From positions 695,449 to 752,368 of the forward strand of contig NZ_JAPDMS010000001.1 in assembly GCF_026319365.1 (NCBI RefSeq): a DNA stretch of 56,920 nt, given 5' to 3'. The position numbers and the translations under genes are program-made. The stretch comes from Methylophaga sp. OBS1 (lineage in GTDB: Bacteria; Pseudomonadota; Gammaproteobacteria; Nitrosococcales; Methylophagaceae). Below the pieces are notes generated by a model. It was not told the DNA's origin, did not search any database, and worked only from the letters and a program-made list of their open reading frames with translations. Below are positions 7,026 through 16,853 of this stretch, piece after piece (the first letter of the stretch is position 1; each line of letters opens with the position of its first letter).

Positions 7026-8375
7026 ATGGCAGATTTGATTGAAATTAAAGTACCCGATATTGGTGACTTCGAAGACGTTGAAATCATTGAAGTGCTGGTT
7101 GCCGAGGGCGACAGCATTGATGAAAACCAGGAAGTCATCACGGTAGAGTCTGATAAGGCGATGATGGAAATCCCGGCCGACAAGGGCGGGGTAATCAAGG
7201 AACTGAAAGTTTCCGTTGGTGACAGGGTCAGTGAAGGTACGGTGATTGCACTGGTTGAGGCCGCCGGTGGCGCTGCTGCAGAAGACAAGCAGGAAGAAAA
7301 GCCTGCTGAAGCGCCCAAAGCAGAAGAAAAACCTGCTGAGCCGAAAAAAGCAGAAGCGCCCAAGCAGGATCAGGCGCCGGCACCAACAACGGCAGAGGCG
7401 GGCAGTGTCTCCCAGGAGCCGCAGTTGAAGGATCCGATTCCTTATGCGCCTGATAACAAGTCCGGTATCCGCCGGGCCCATGCTTCACCATCGGTGCGTC
7501 GCTTTGCCCGGGAACTGGGTGTCGTTCTGACTTCAGTGACCGGTACCGGTCCTAAAGGCCGTATCACTAAAGAAGATGTGCAGGGTTATGTTAAGAATGC
7601 CCTGACCCAGCCAGCAGCGGCGCCTGCTCAGGGTGGCAGTGCCATCCCACCGGTACCGACCGTCAACTTTGAACAGTTCGGCGATATCGAGGCCCAGGAA
7701 CTGTCACGTATCAAGAAGATTTCCGGCAAGCACTTGCATGCCTGCTGGCTCAATATTCCGCACGTGACCCAGTTTGATGAAGCCGATATTACTGAGCTGG
7801 AAGAATTCCGTCAGGAAAACAAACAGATGGCCAAAGATCGCGGCGTCAACCTGACCCCGCTGGTTTTCATCATGAAAGCCGTGGTCGCCTGTCTGAAAGC
7901 CTATCCGGAATTCAATGCCTCTTTGAGTGAAGACAAAGAAAGCCTGATTCTGAAGGAGTACTACAACATCGGGGTGGCGGTGGATACACCGAACGGTCTG
8001 ATGGTGCCTGTCATCAAGGATGTCGATAAGAAAGGCTTTCTGGAACTGGCCGGTGAGCTGGGTGAAATCAGCCAGCGCGCCCGTGATGGTGCATTGAGCG
8101 CCAAAGACATGCAGGGTGGTACTTTCTCGATTTCCAGCCTGGGTGGTATCGGTGGTCAGTTTTTCACACCGATTGTGAATGCACCGGAGGTCGCCATTCT
8201 GGGCGTCAGCCGTCACAGCATGAAACCCGTCTGGAACGGTAAAGAGTTTGAGCCGCGTCTGATGCTGCCATTATCCATCTCCTACGATCACCGTGTGATT
8301 GACGGCGCTGCCGGTGCCCGTTTCACCGTGATGTTGAGCCAGATGTTGTCAGATATCAGGAAGGTATTACTATGA
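7026..8375 (+). CDS. Pyruvate dehydrogenase E2, acetyltransferase
   Basis: A 449-residue dihydrolipoamide acetyltransferase. Domains in order: one lipoyl domain (residues 1-78, lipoyl-lysine in ESDKAMME near residue 44), an Ala/Pro/Glu/Lys-rich linker, the peripheral subunit-binding domain (HASPSVRRFARELGV) and the catalytic domain ending in SYDHRVIDGA with the active-site histidine. E. coli AceF has three lipoyl domains; this has one, and the E3 gene supplies another. It overlaps lpd by four bases. Confidence 0.97.
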   Translation: MADLIEIKVPDIGDFEDVEIIEVLVAEGDSIDENQEVITVESDKAMMEIPADKGGVIKELKVSVGDRVSEGTVIALVEAAGGAAAEDKQEEKPAEAPKAEEKPAEPKKAEAPKQDQAPAPTTAEAGSVSQEPQLKDPIPYAPDNKSGIRRAHASPSVRRFARELGVVLTSVTGTGPKGRITKEDVQGYVKNALTQPAAAPAQGGSAIPPVPTVNFEQFGDIEAQELSRIKKISGKHLHACWLNIPHVTQFDEADITELEEFRQENKQMAKDRGVNLTPLVFIMKAVVACLKAYPEFNASLSEDKESLILKEYYNIGVAVDTPNGLMVPVIKDVDKKGFLELAGELGEISQRARDGALSAKDMQGGTFSISSLGGIGGQFFTPIVNAPEVAILGVSRHSMKPVWNGKEFEPRLMLPLSISYDHRVIDGAAGARFTVMLSQMLSDIRKVLL

Positions 8376-10144
8376 GTGTAATCGAGGTTAAAGTCCCCGA
8401 TATCGGCGATTTTGACGCCGTTGAAATTATTGAAGTGCTGGTCAGCGAAGGTGAAGAGATCAGCGAAAATCAGGACATCATTACCCTGGAATCTGACAAG
8501 GCTGCGATGGAAATCCCTTCCACGGTGAGCGGCAAAGTCGCCAACCTGAAAGTCAGTGTCGGTGACAAAGTCAGTGAAGGCGATGTCATTCTGACTGTGG
8601 AAGTGGCCGAGTCTGAACAGTCTGATGAAGAACCAGCCGAAGCCAAACAGGAAAGCAAAACCGAGACTAAAACAGAATCCAAGCCGGCACCGACACCAGC
8701 CGCTGCGCCAGCAGGCGATGCTGATATGCATGCCGAAGTACTGGTACTGGGTTCAGGTCCTGGTGGTTACACGGCCGCATTCCGCGCCGCTGATTTAGGT
8801 AAAAACGTGGTGATGGTCGAGCGCCATCAGCGTATCGGTGGTGTCTGTCTTAACGTGGGTTGTATTCCGTCCAAGGCGCTGCTGCATACGGCACAGATCA
8901 TCAATGAAGCCGATGAAATGGGCGGCCATGGTATTAAGTTCGGCAAGCCTGAAATAAACCTGAAAGAACTGGCCGGTTGGAAAGACAGTGTGGTCAAACA
9001 GCTGACCGGTGGTCTGCAGGGCCTCGCCAAACAACGTAAAGTCAGCATCGTCCACGGTGAAGGCAGCTTCACCAGCCCTAATACGCTGCAGGTGGAGGGT
9101 GAAAATGGCACTAAGACCATTTCATTCGAGAACTGCATTATTGCAGCCGGTTCACGTGTTACCAAGATCCCTGTTTTCCCGCACGATGACCCACGCATGA
9201 TGGACTCCACCGATGCGCTGGAATTGGAAGATGTGCCAGAGAGACTACTGGTCATCGGCGGTGGCATTATTGGTATGGAAATGGCCACTGTCTATGACGC
9301 ACTGGGTTCTAAAATTACCGTTGTCGAAATGCAGGACAGCCTGATTCCTGGTGCGGACAAGGATATCGTCAAACCGCTGCTGAAACGGGTTCAGGATAAA
9401 TATGAAAATATTTTCCTCAGCACCAAAGTGGCGAGCATCGAACCACAGAAAAAAGGCCTCAAGGTCAAATTCGAGGGTAAAGATGCGCCGGAGGAAGATA
9501 CTTTCGACAAGATCCTGGTGGCGGTGGGCCGTACTCCTAACGGCAAGTTGATCAATGCCGAAGCTGCCGGTGTTTCTGTCGATGACTGGGGTTTTATTGC
9601 CACCGATGGTCAGATGCGCACCAATGTGCCACACATCTTTGCGATTGGCGATATCGTCGGCCAGCCGATGCTCGCACATAAAGCCACCCATGAAGGCAAA
9701 GTGGCTGCTGAGGTGATTGCCGGACAGAAATCCGTGTTTGAACCAATGACCATTCCGTCAGTGGCTTATACCGATCCGGAAGTGGCCTGGATGGGCATCA
9801 GCGAAGATGAAGCCAAGAAGCAGGGCATCGACTACGTCAAGGGCGCCTTCCCCTGGGCAGCCAGTGGCCGTAGCCTCAGTCTCGGCCGTGACGAAGGCCT
9901 GACCAAAGCACTGTTCGAAAAAGAGACAGGTCGTCTGCTCGGTGCCGGTATTGTCGGACCGAATGCCGGTGAACTGATTGCTGAGGCCACGCTGGCGTTG
10001 GAAATGGGGGCAGATGCTGAAGATATCGGCCTGACCATCCATCCGCATCCGACCCTGTCGGAAACGCTGTGTTTTGCTGCCGAAATGGCAGAGGGCAGCA
10101 TTACCGATTTGATGCCTCCGCGTAAAACCCTGCATTCCAAGTAA
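8372..10144 (+). CDS. Dihydrolipoamide dehydrogenase E3 with lipoyl domain
   Basis: A 590-residue E3, longer than the usual ~475 because residues 1-80 form a lipoyl domain (ESDKAAME lysine near 43) very similar to that of the adjacent E2, followed by an Glu/Lys/Pro/Ala linker. The flavoenzyme core follows: FAD motif GSGPGGY near residue 125, redox disulfide GGVCLNVGCIPSK near 159/164, NAD motif GGGIIGME, and the C-terminal HPHPTLSE with the catalytic histidine. Lipoyl-E3 fusions are known in some Proteobacteria. It reoxidises dihydrolipoyl groups to make NADH. Confidence 0.97.
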   Translation: MSVIEVKVPDIGDFDAVEIIEVLVSEGEEISENQDIITLESDKAAMEIPSTVSGKVANLKVSVGDKVSEGDVILTVEVAESEQSDEEPAEAKQESKTETKTESKPAPTPAAAPAGDADMHAEVLVLGSGPGGYTAAFRAADLGKNVVMVERHQRIGGVCLNVGCIPSKALLHTAQIINEADEMGGHGIKFGKPEINLKELAGWKDSVVKQLTGGLQGLAKQRKVSIVHGEGSFTSPNTLQVEGENGTKTISFENCIIAAGSRVTKIPVFPHDDPRMMDSTDALELEDVPERLLVIGGGIIGMEMATVYDALGSKITVVEMQDSLIPGADKDIVKPLLKRVQDKYENIFLSTKVASIEPQKKGLKVKFEGKDAPEEDTFDKILVAVGRTPNGKLINAEAAGVSVDDWGFIATDGQMRTNVPHIFAIGDIVGQPMLAHKATHEGKVAAEVIAGQKSVFEPMTIPSVAYTDPEVAWMGISEDEAKKQGIDYVKGAFPWAASGRSLSLGRDEGLTKALFEKETGRLLGAGIVGPNAGELIAEATLALEMGADAEDIGLTIHPHPTLSETLCFAAEMAEGSITDLMPPRKTLHSK

Positions 10145-10183
10145 TGCTGGATTTACCTGGCAGCCGCCAGAGCAGATGAAATC

Positions 10184-10222
10184 AGGGCATGCCTGCTTTA
10201 CATGCAAGCATGCCCTTTTTTT
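10184..10222 (+). terminator. Rho-independent terminator of the PDH operon
   Basis: Stem AGGGCATGC / GCATGCCCT, extendable by three pairs past one mismatch, followed by seven T residues. It lies 40 bases after the lpd stop and just before the dam start. Confidence 0.9.
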
Positions 10223-10243
10223 GCGTGATATTCTCCCGTATTC

Positions 10244-11044
10244 ATGGCCGTCAAAAAGCAACACACTCACACACTGAAACCGCCACTTAAATGGGCTGGA
10301 GGCAAACGCTGGTTAATACAGTATCTCCAGTATTACTGGCGTCAGCATAAAGAAAAGCGGCTGGTCGAGCCGTTCTGCGGTGGTCTGTCGGTGGCGCTGG
10401 GACTTAATCCCGAGCGCGCACTGCTCAATGATCTGAATCCGGCTCTGATTAATTTTTACCAGCATCTCAAACAGGGGCTGGTGATTGATATCGAGATGGT
10501 CAATAACGAGAAGGTTTATTACAAGAGTCGTGACACCTTTAACCGTCTCAATGGCGACCCGGCCTCGAAACTGATGGCCGCCCAGCTGTTTTATTATCTT
10601 AACCGTACCGGTTATAACGGCTTGTGCCGGTTTAATAAAAAGGGTGGTTATAACGTCCCGTTCGGTCGCTACAAAACCATCAACTATCAGGATGACTTCA
10701 GTCATTATCAGCCGGTGCTATCACAGTGGCAGTTCAGTAATGTCGACTTTGAACAACTGAAAGTGGCTGATGACGACTTTATCTATGCTGATCCACCCTA
10801 CGACACACCGTTTCATCAATACTCTCAGCAGGGTTTTGACTGGGACGACCAGGAAAGGCTGGCTAAATGGCTCAGTCGCCATCCCGGGCCGGTGATCTTA
10901 TCCAATCAGGCCACCGACAGAGTGCTCAAGCTCTACCGCAAGCTGGGTTTTCGTCTCCGCTTTCTCGATGCGCCCAGGCTCATCAGCTGCAAAGGTAATG
11001 AGCGTCAGGCAGTGAAAGAAGTGCTTGCGCTGAAGGGACTTTGA
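10244..11044 (+). CDS. DNA adenine methylase Dam
   Basis: A 266-residue class alpha N6-adenine methyltransferase predicted to methylate GATC. It has the SAM-binding motif KWAGGK at the N terminus, Dam-type YLNRTGYNGLCRFN and NVPFGRY segments for target recognition, and the catalytic motif YADPPYDTPF. E. coli Dam is 278 residues. There is no clear Shine-Dalgarno sequence before ATG 10244. There is no cognate restriction enzyme nearby, so it is an orphan regulatory or repair methylase. Confidence 0.93.
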   Translation: MAVKKQHTHTLKPPLKWAGGKRWLIQYLQYYWRQHKEKRLVEPFCGGLSVALGLNPERALLNDLNPALINFYQHLKQGLVIDIEMVNNEKVYYKSRDTFNRLNGDPASKLMAAQLFYYLNRTGYNGLCRFNKKGGYNVPFGRYKTINYQDDFSHYQPVLSQWQFSNVDFEQLKVADDDFIYADPPYDTPFHQYSQQGFDWDDQERLAKWLSRHPGPVILSNQATDRVLKLYRKLGFRLRFLDAPRLISCKGNERQAVKEVLALKGL

Positions 11045-11050
11045 TACAAT
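11042..11050 (+). promoter_or_regulatory. Extended -10 promoter for argG
   Basis: TGA-TACAAT overlaps the dam stop codon and matches an extended -10 element about 100 bases before argG. The -35 is weak. Confidence 0.45.
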
Positions 11051-11150
11051 AGCGCCTCATTTTTTATTCAAGAAACGCGCCGGTTGACCGCTAACTGTGG
11101 TTACAGGAAAAGGGTAGCCGGGCCTCAATTTACAGGAATCATTTTTGCCC

Positions 11151-12362
11151 ATGTCTAAGATTAATAAAGTCGTGCTGGCCTACTCAGGAGGCCTTGATAC
11201 TTCAGTTATTTTGAAATGGCTGCAGGATAAATATGACGCCGAGGTAGTGACCTTTACTGCCGATCTGGGACAAGGTGAAGAAGTCGAGCCGGCCCGTGCC
11301 AAGGCCAAGTCGCTGGGCATCAAGGAAATCTTTATTGAAGACCTGCGTGAAGAATTCGCCCGCGATTATGTTTTTCCGATGTTTCGTGCCAATGCCATTT
11401 ACGAAGGTGAGTACCTGCTGGGTACTTCCATTGCCCGGCCTTTGATTGCCAAACGGCTGGTAGAGATCGCCAGCGAGACAGGCGCCGAAGCCGTCTCTCA
11501 CGGTGCCACCGGTAAAGGTAATGACCAGGTGCGTTTCGAATTGGGTGCCTATGCGCTGAAGCCTGGCATCAAAGTCATTGCCCCTTGGCGTGAATGGGAT
11601 CTGCTGTCGCGTCAGAAACTGCTGGATTATGCAGAACAGCATGGCATACCGGTGGAAATGAAGCAGGGCAAGAAATCGCCCTATTCGATGGATGCCAACC
11701 TGCTGCATATCTCCTATGAGGGCGGCATTCTGGAAGACCCATGGGCCGAACCGGAAGAATCCATGTGGCGCTGGTCAGTATCACCGGAAAATGCGCCGGA
11801 TGAGCCGACTTATCTGGAACTGACCTATGAGCAGGGTGATATCGTCGCCATCAACGGGGAACGGATGACACCGGCTACCGTGATGAGCTACTTGAATAAA
11901 GTCGCCGGTGACAATGGTATCGGCCGTCTGGATATCGTCGAAAACCGTTATGTCGGTATGAAGTCCCGCGGCTGTTATGAAACGCCGGCCGGTACCGTCA
12001 TGCTGAAAGCACACCGTGCGATTGAATCGCTGACACTGGATCGTGAAGTCGCTCACCTGAAAGATGAGCTGATGCCACGATATGCGCAGATGATTTACAA
12101 CGGATACTGGTGGGCACCGGAACGGGTGATGATGCAGTCAATGATTGATGAGTCGCAAAAAACCGTAAACGGTGTGGTCAGAGTCAAGCTCTACAAAGGC
12201 AATGTGATCGTGGTTGGCCGAGCGTCTGAAACAGACAGCCTGTTCGACGAATCGATTGCGACCTTTGAAGATGATGCCGGTGCTTATGATCAGAAAGATG
12301 CGGAAGGCTTCATTAAACTGAATGCACTGCGTCTGAAAATCGCCGGCAACAAAAAACGTTAA
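11151..12362 (+). CDS. Argininosuccinate synthase
   Basis: About 403 residues; ligates citrulline and aspartate with ATP in arginine synthesis. The N-terminal PP-loop AYSGGLDTS binds ATP and the [13 protein letters not shown] segment is a family hallmark. ATG 11151 (MSKINK) is the usual start; a TTG at 11145 sits at better distance (seven bases) from AGGA and could be used instead. It stands between dam and a GGDEF gene, with no other arg gene near. Confidence 0.97.
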   Translation: MSKINKVVLAYSGGLDTSVILKWLQDKYDAEVVTFTADLGQGEEVEPARAKAKSLGIKEIFIEDLREEFARDYVFPMFRANAIYEGEYLLGTSIARPLIAKRLVEIASETGAEAVSHGATGKGNDQVRFELGAYALKPGIKVIAPWREWDLLSRQKLLDYAEQHGIPVEMKQGKKSPYSMDANLLHISYEGGILEDPWAEPEESMWRWSVSPENAPDEPTYLELTYEQGDIVAINGERMTPATVMSYLNKVAGDNGIGRLDIVENRYVGMKSRGCYETPAGTVMLKAHRAIESLTLDREVAHLKDELMPRYAQMIYNGYWWAPERVMMQSMIDESQKTVNGVVRVKLYKGNVIVVGRASETDSLFDESIATFEDDAGAYDQKDAEGFIKLNALRLKIAGNKKR

Positions 12363-12385
12363 GCACAGAGTCGAGGTAAGGCTGG

Positions 12386-13423
12386 ATGGACTACAACGAG
12401 TTATCAGACAAAGCTGCTGAATACATGCGGCTGGCATTGCCACTGATGCGTAAGCACGGTGTGCCAATGACACCTGATAATTACGCGGTCTGGTACGAGC
12501 ATGTGTCAGGCGCCAACGCGAAGTTGTCTGAACAAATCCAGTCTATGCTGGCGGTCAATCCCGAGCTCAGTCAGGCGCAGTGCAAGGCACTGCATGATCA
12601 GTTTTTCAACCTGGAAAAAGATCGGCAGGAAGTGATTGAACTGCGTCTGGAGCTGGCCCGGTTACTACGCGAGGTGGTCAACTTTGTCTGCAGCAGTGTG
12701 GCGCATAATGACAAGGTCAATCAGCACCTGAATACGTTAATGGCCAAAGTCAACCGGGACATGACGCCGCAGCAGATTCATGAGATTGTCGATGAAATCC
12801 TGAATGAAACCCGAATGGCCATCAATAACGGGGAACTGCTTACTGAGCGCCTCAACACAGCGATGGTCGAGGTCAACAAGCTTAAGAAAGAACTGGAAGT
12901 CACCAAGCGTGAGGCCAAGACCGATACCCTTACCGGTTTAGCCAATCGCAAAGCTTTTGATGATCTGGTGGCTAAGGTCACCGATGATGCCGACAGTAGT
13001 GGGCTCGATGTCTGTTTGTTGTTCTGTGACCTGGATAACTTCAAGGAGATCAACGATCAGCATGGGCATCTGGTCGGTGATCAGGTACTGAAGGTGATTG
13101 CCAATTCACTGAGGGACAGCGTCAAAGGGCGCGATCTTGTCGCACGCTACGGTGGTGAAGAGTTTTCGATTATTCTACTCAATACCAGTCTGCAGAATGC
13201 CAAGACCGTCGCCGACAATATTCGTCAGGAAATCGCATCCAAACGTATTCAGCGTAAAGACACTCATGAATCACTGGGTCAGATCACGATTTCCTTCGGC
13301 GTGGCGCGCTATGTGCCGACTGAAGGTGTCGAGAGCTTCATGCAACGCGCCGATCGGGCACTGTATATGTCTAAACGCAAAGGGCGCAACTGCGTTTCAG
13401 AAGCGCCGCCGCCGATAATCTAG
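12386..13423 (+). CDS. GGDEF diguanylate cyclase
   Basis: A 345-residue cytoplasmic protein. Residues 1-170 are helical and coiled-coil-like with no membrane segment and no recognisable sensor domain. Residues 175-340 are a GGDEF domain with the active motif ARYGGEEF, so it should make cyclic-di-GMP. The inhibitory RxxD site is degenerate (KGRD five residues before GGEEF), suggesting weak product inhibition. A PilZ protein at 51636 is a possible effector. It overlaps the convergent nitroreductase gene by four bases. Confidence 0.93.
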   Translation: MDYNELSDKAAEYMRLALPLMRKHGVPMTPDNYAVWYEHVSGANAKLSEQIQSMLAVNPELSQAQCKALHDQFFNLEKDRQEVIELRLELARLLREVVNFVCSSVAHNDKVNQHLNTLMAKVNRDMTPQQIHEIVDEILNETRMAINNGELLTERLNTAMVEVNKLKKELEVTKREAKTDTLTGLANRKAFDDLVAKVTDDADSSGLDVCLLFCDLDNFKEINDQHGHLVGDQVLKVIANSLRDSVKGRDLVARYGGEEFSIILLNTSLQNAKTVADNIRQEIASKRIQRKDTHESLGQITISFGVARYVPTEGVESFMQRADRALYMSKRKGRNCVSEAPPPII

Positions 13424-14043
13424 GCCTTATTGTCTTTACCCGGGAAGTGATCGGTAAAAAGCACTTCCTCCAGCGGCAGTTGGCCGGCACGCGGTTTGGC
13501 ATCCTGCAGTTTCTTACCAATCGTAATCATCATCACGATAATGTGGTCGTGGGGCAGGTTAATGATTCTCGCCACCTTATCAAAGTCAAAGCCATCCATC
13601 GGGCAGGAGTCATAACCCAATTCCCGTGCCATCAGCATAATATTGGTCGCGGCGATACCGGCTGAGCGGATACACTCATCACGCATGCCCTGATGGTGGT
13701 TAGTGTAGTAGTTCTCGATGGCCGGCAGCATAAAGTCCTGCACTTCCTTGGGGGCATTGCGCCAGTAGCGCTGTGGGTCTTTCTCCCAGGCATTGAGGTC
13801 GGCACAAAGTACCAGCAGCATCGAAGCATCTGTCACCTGTGACTGGCCCCAGCTGGCAATTTTTATCTGCTCACGCATGTCCTTGTCGACCACGTTGACG
13901 AATCGCCAGTGCTGGATATTAAACGCCGTCGGTGACAGGATCGCATGTTCCATCAGTTCCTGAACTTCAGCATTACTCATCTCATGCTCAGGGTCGTAGT
14001 GTTTCACAGACCGTCGGCTGACGATCGCTTCTTTCACATTCAT
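13420..14043 (-). CDS. Nitroreductase-family flavoprotein
   Basis: A 207-residue protein of the FMN-dependent nitroreductase fold: N-terminal VSRRSVKHYDPE (FMN phosphate contact), SPTAFNIQHWRFV, and LMARELGYDSCPMDGFD near the C terminus. It likely reduces quinones or nitro compounds with NAD(P)H. It lies 12 bases after the secretin-like gene and is the last gene of the purB run. Confidence 0.88.
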   Translation of the reverse strand: MNVKEAIVSRRSVKHYDPEHEMSNAEVQELMEHAILSPTAFNIQHWRFVNVVDKDMREQIKIASWGQSQVTDASMLLVLCADLNAWEKDPQRYWRNAPKEVQDFMLPAIENYYTNHHQGMRDECIRSAGIAATNIMLMARELGYDSCPMDGFDFDKVARIINLPHDHIIVMMITIGKKLQDAKPRAGQLPLEEVLFTDHFPGKDNKA

Positions 14044-14055
14044 ATTCGCTCTTGC

Positions 14056-14847
14056 TTAATTGGATAATTCGATTTTCAGATACAAAATTTGATTCTGTTC
14101 GCCGTGACTGCGGTAGTAGGTGACGCCGTCACGTTCACGCTCGGCGTTTTCTGTGATACGGCCTATTTCCAGCCAGTCACCGGTTTGACCCACGACCGTG
14201 GTGATCACTTCACTGTTGCGAATGTCGCCATCGACCCGCGATAGCTTACTGAAGAAAGGATGTATTTCAACCCGGACCTGACCGTCGGGCAACAGCGTGG
14301 GTACAGCCTGGAAACCGTTACTCGTGCTGATGTAGCGTGTTTCATTGGCGACAGCGACACCCCGCGGACCGATGAAAACCAGTTGTTGCTGCTGAGGCAC
14401 ATCCTCGCCCAGGGAAATCGACACCGGCTGACCACTCAGTGTGCGGGCCCGATAGCGTTGATCACGGTCATCACGTCCCTGAGTGGACCAGCGCTTGATA
14501 CCTACTGAGGCGTTGATATCCTCACCAGCCTCAACTTCAACCCGGTTGCTGCTGCCGCGTTGTTGCGATAAATCTTCTGTACTTCGGGTCACAGTGACGA
14601 TGAGGCTTTGCTGTGGTTTATCCAGTTTGTCCAGAATCTGCTGCACATTAGCCAGTGTGGCCCGGTCTGATTTCAGTATCAGTATATTGTCATAAGCGGT
14701 GATTGTGGCATCGTCGGGCAGGAATGCTTCTACCTGAGGTAGCACCTCAGATGCCAGTCGATGTTTTAAATTGATGGTGTGGATTTGTGTTTCAGCATAA
14801 GCCGACAACGATAACAGCAGTGCGCTCACTAACAGAGAGAGTCTCAT
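14056..14847 (-). CDS. Exported protein with secretin N-domain
   Basis: A 263-residue protein with a signal peptide (LLVSALLLSLSAYA). Residues 20-95 (HTINLKHRLASEVLPQVEAF... ILDKLDKPQQSLIVTV) match a NolW-like secretin N-domain. The rest resembles the start of a secretin beta domain (FIGPRGVAVANETRYIS, VRVEIHPFFSKL) but there is no full pore-forming C terminus, so it cannot be a normal outer-membrane secretin. Function unknown. It overlaps the DUF7931 gene by four bases, implying coupled translation. Confidence 0.72.
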   Translation of the reverse strand: MRLSLLVSALLLSLSAYAETQIHTINLKHRLASEVLPQVEAFLPDDATITAYDNILILKSDRATLANVQQILDKLDKPQQSLIVTVTRSTEDLSQQRGSSNRVEVEAGEDINASVGIKRWSTQGRDDRDQRYRARTLSGQPVSISLGEDVPQQQQLVFIGPRGVAVANETRYISTSNGFQAVPTLLPDGQVRVEIHPFFSKLSRVDGDIRNSEVITTVVGQTGDWLEIGRITENAERERDGVTYYRSHGEQNQILYLKIELSN

Positions 14848-15350
14848 AGGTTCAGCCGCCTGGTATTGATATCGGGTTTACTCTGATTCCAGATTTCTTC
14901 AAATTCTTGCTGCATTTGTTTGACTGCGGCCGGAGCCTGCACTTCAGACCTTCCCTGATAACGATCGGCAACCGGACAAAACAGATAGGAACGGCCATCT
15001 ACCAGCAGATATTGCTGACGCAGATCACGGTGTTTGTGACTACTGAGATGGATGGCGATGGAACTGGTCAGTTTCTGCGCCAGTGGTAGAAGGCGATGGC
15101 TATTAACCACATTCTTCTGCGTGTCATGAACGACGATGCGGATTCGGGTACGGGGACTGCGGCGAGCGAACTCACTGAGTGCTGCCGCTGCCGCGTCATT
15201 ATCAAAGAAAACCGGATCAATGATGGGACCGAAAAAACAGATCTCATGGCGGGCCTCGTTGATGAGGTCCAGTGCCAGCCTGGCAGCCTGATCCCGACTG
15301 TCGAAGTGCAACAGGGTGTTATTTTCGGCAGTCGGCATATGTTCAGTCAT
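14844..15350 (-). CDS. DUF7931 (phospholipase D-like) protein
   Basis: A 168-residue protein resembling the PLD-fold DUF7931 family seen in Gammaproteobacteria. Visible are LALDLINEARHEICFFGPIIDP, IRIVVHDTQKNV, and HKHRDLRQQYLLVDG; there is no complete HxKxxxxD motif, so catalysis is doubtful. It starts two bases after the purB stop. Role unknown. Confidence 0.65.
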   Translation of the reverse strand: MTEHMPTAENNTLLHFDSRDQAARLALDLINEARHEICFFGPIIDPVFFDNDAAAAALSEFARRSPRTRIRIVVHDTQKNVVNSHRLLPLAQKLTSSIAIHLSSHKHRDLRQQYLLVDGRSYLFCPVADRYQGRSEVQAPAAVKQMQQEFEEIWNQSKPDINTRRLNL

Positions 15351-15352
15351 GA

Positions 15353-16741
<1,389 letters not shown>

Positions 16742-16771
16742 TTAATTGGATTAGATAGAAAAGTGAACGAA

Positions 16772-16780
16772 ATTATATCA
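16772..16780 (-). promoter_or_regulatory. Extended -10 promoter for purB
   Basis: Read on the minus strand: TGA-TATAAT, about 50 bases before the purB ATG. No clear -35. A weaker TAAAAT at 16809-16814 on the plus strand could serve acnB. Confidence 0.5.
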
Positions 16781-16853
16781 GAGTTCGCGGTCTCCAGATG
16801 CTTTCAGGTAAAATGCCTGCATCTGAATTTGGAAACTTTTGGGGTGACTATCT

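Noticed and set aside
5979..7481. 500-codon open frame antisense to aceE/aceF
   Set aside because: It mirrors the codon bias of the two genes on the other strand, matches no family and crosses a true gene boundary.
10244..11044. Restriction-modification system
   Set aside because: The methylase matches Dam and no endonuclease gene is adjacent, so it is an orphan methylase.
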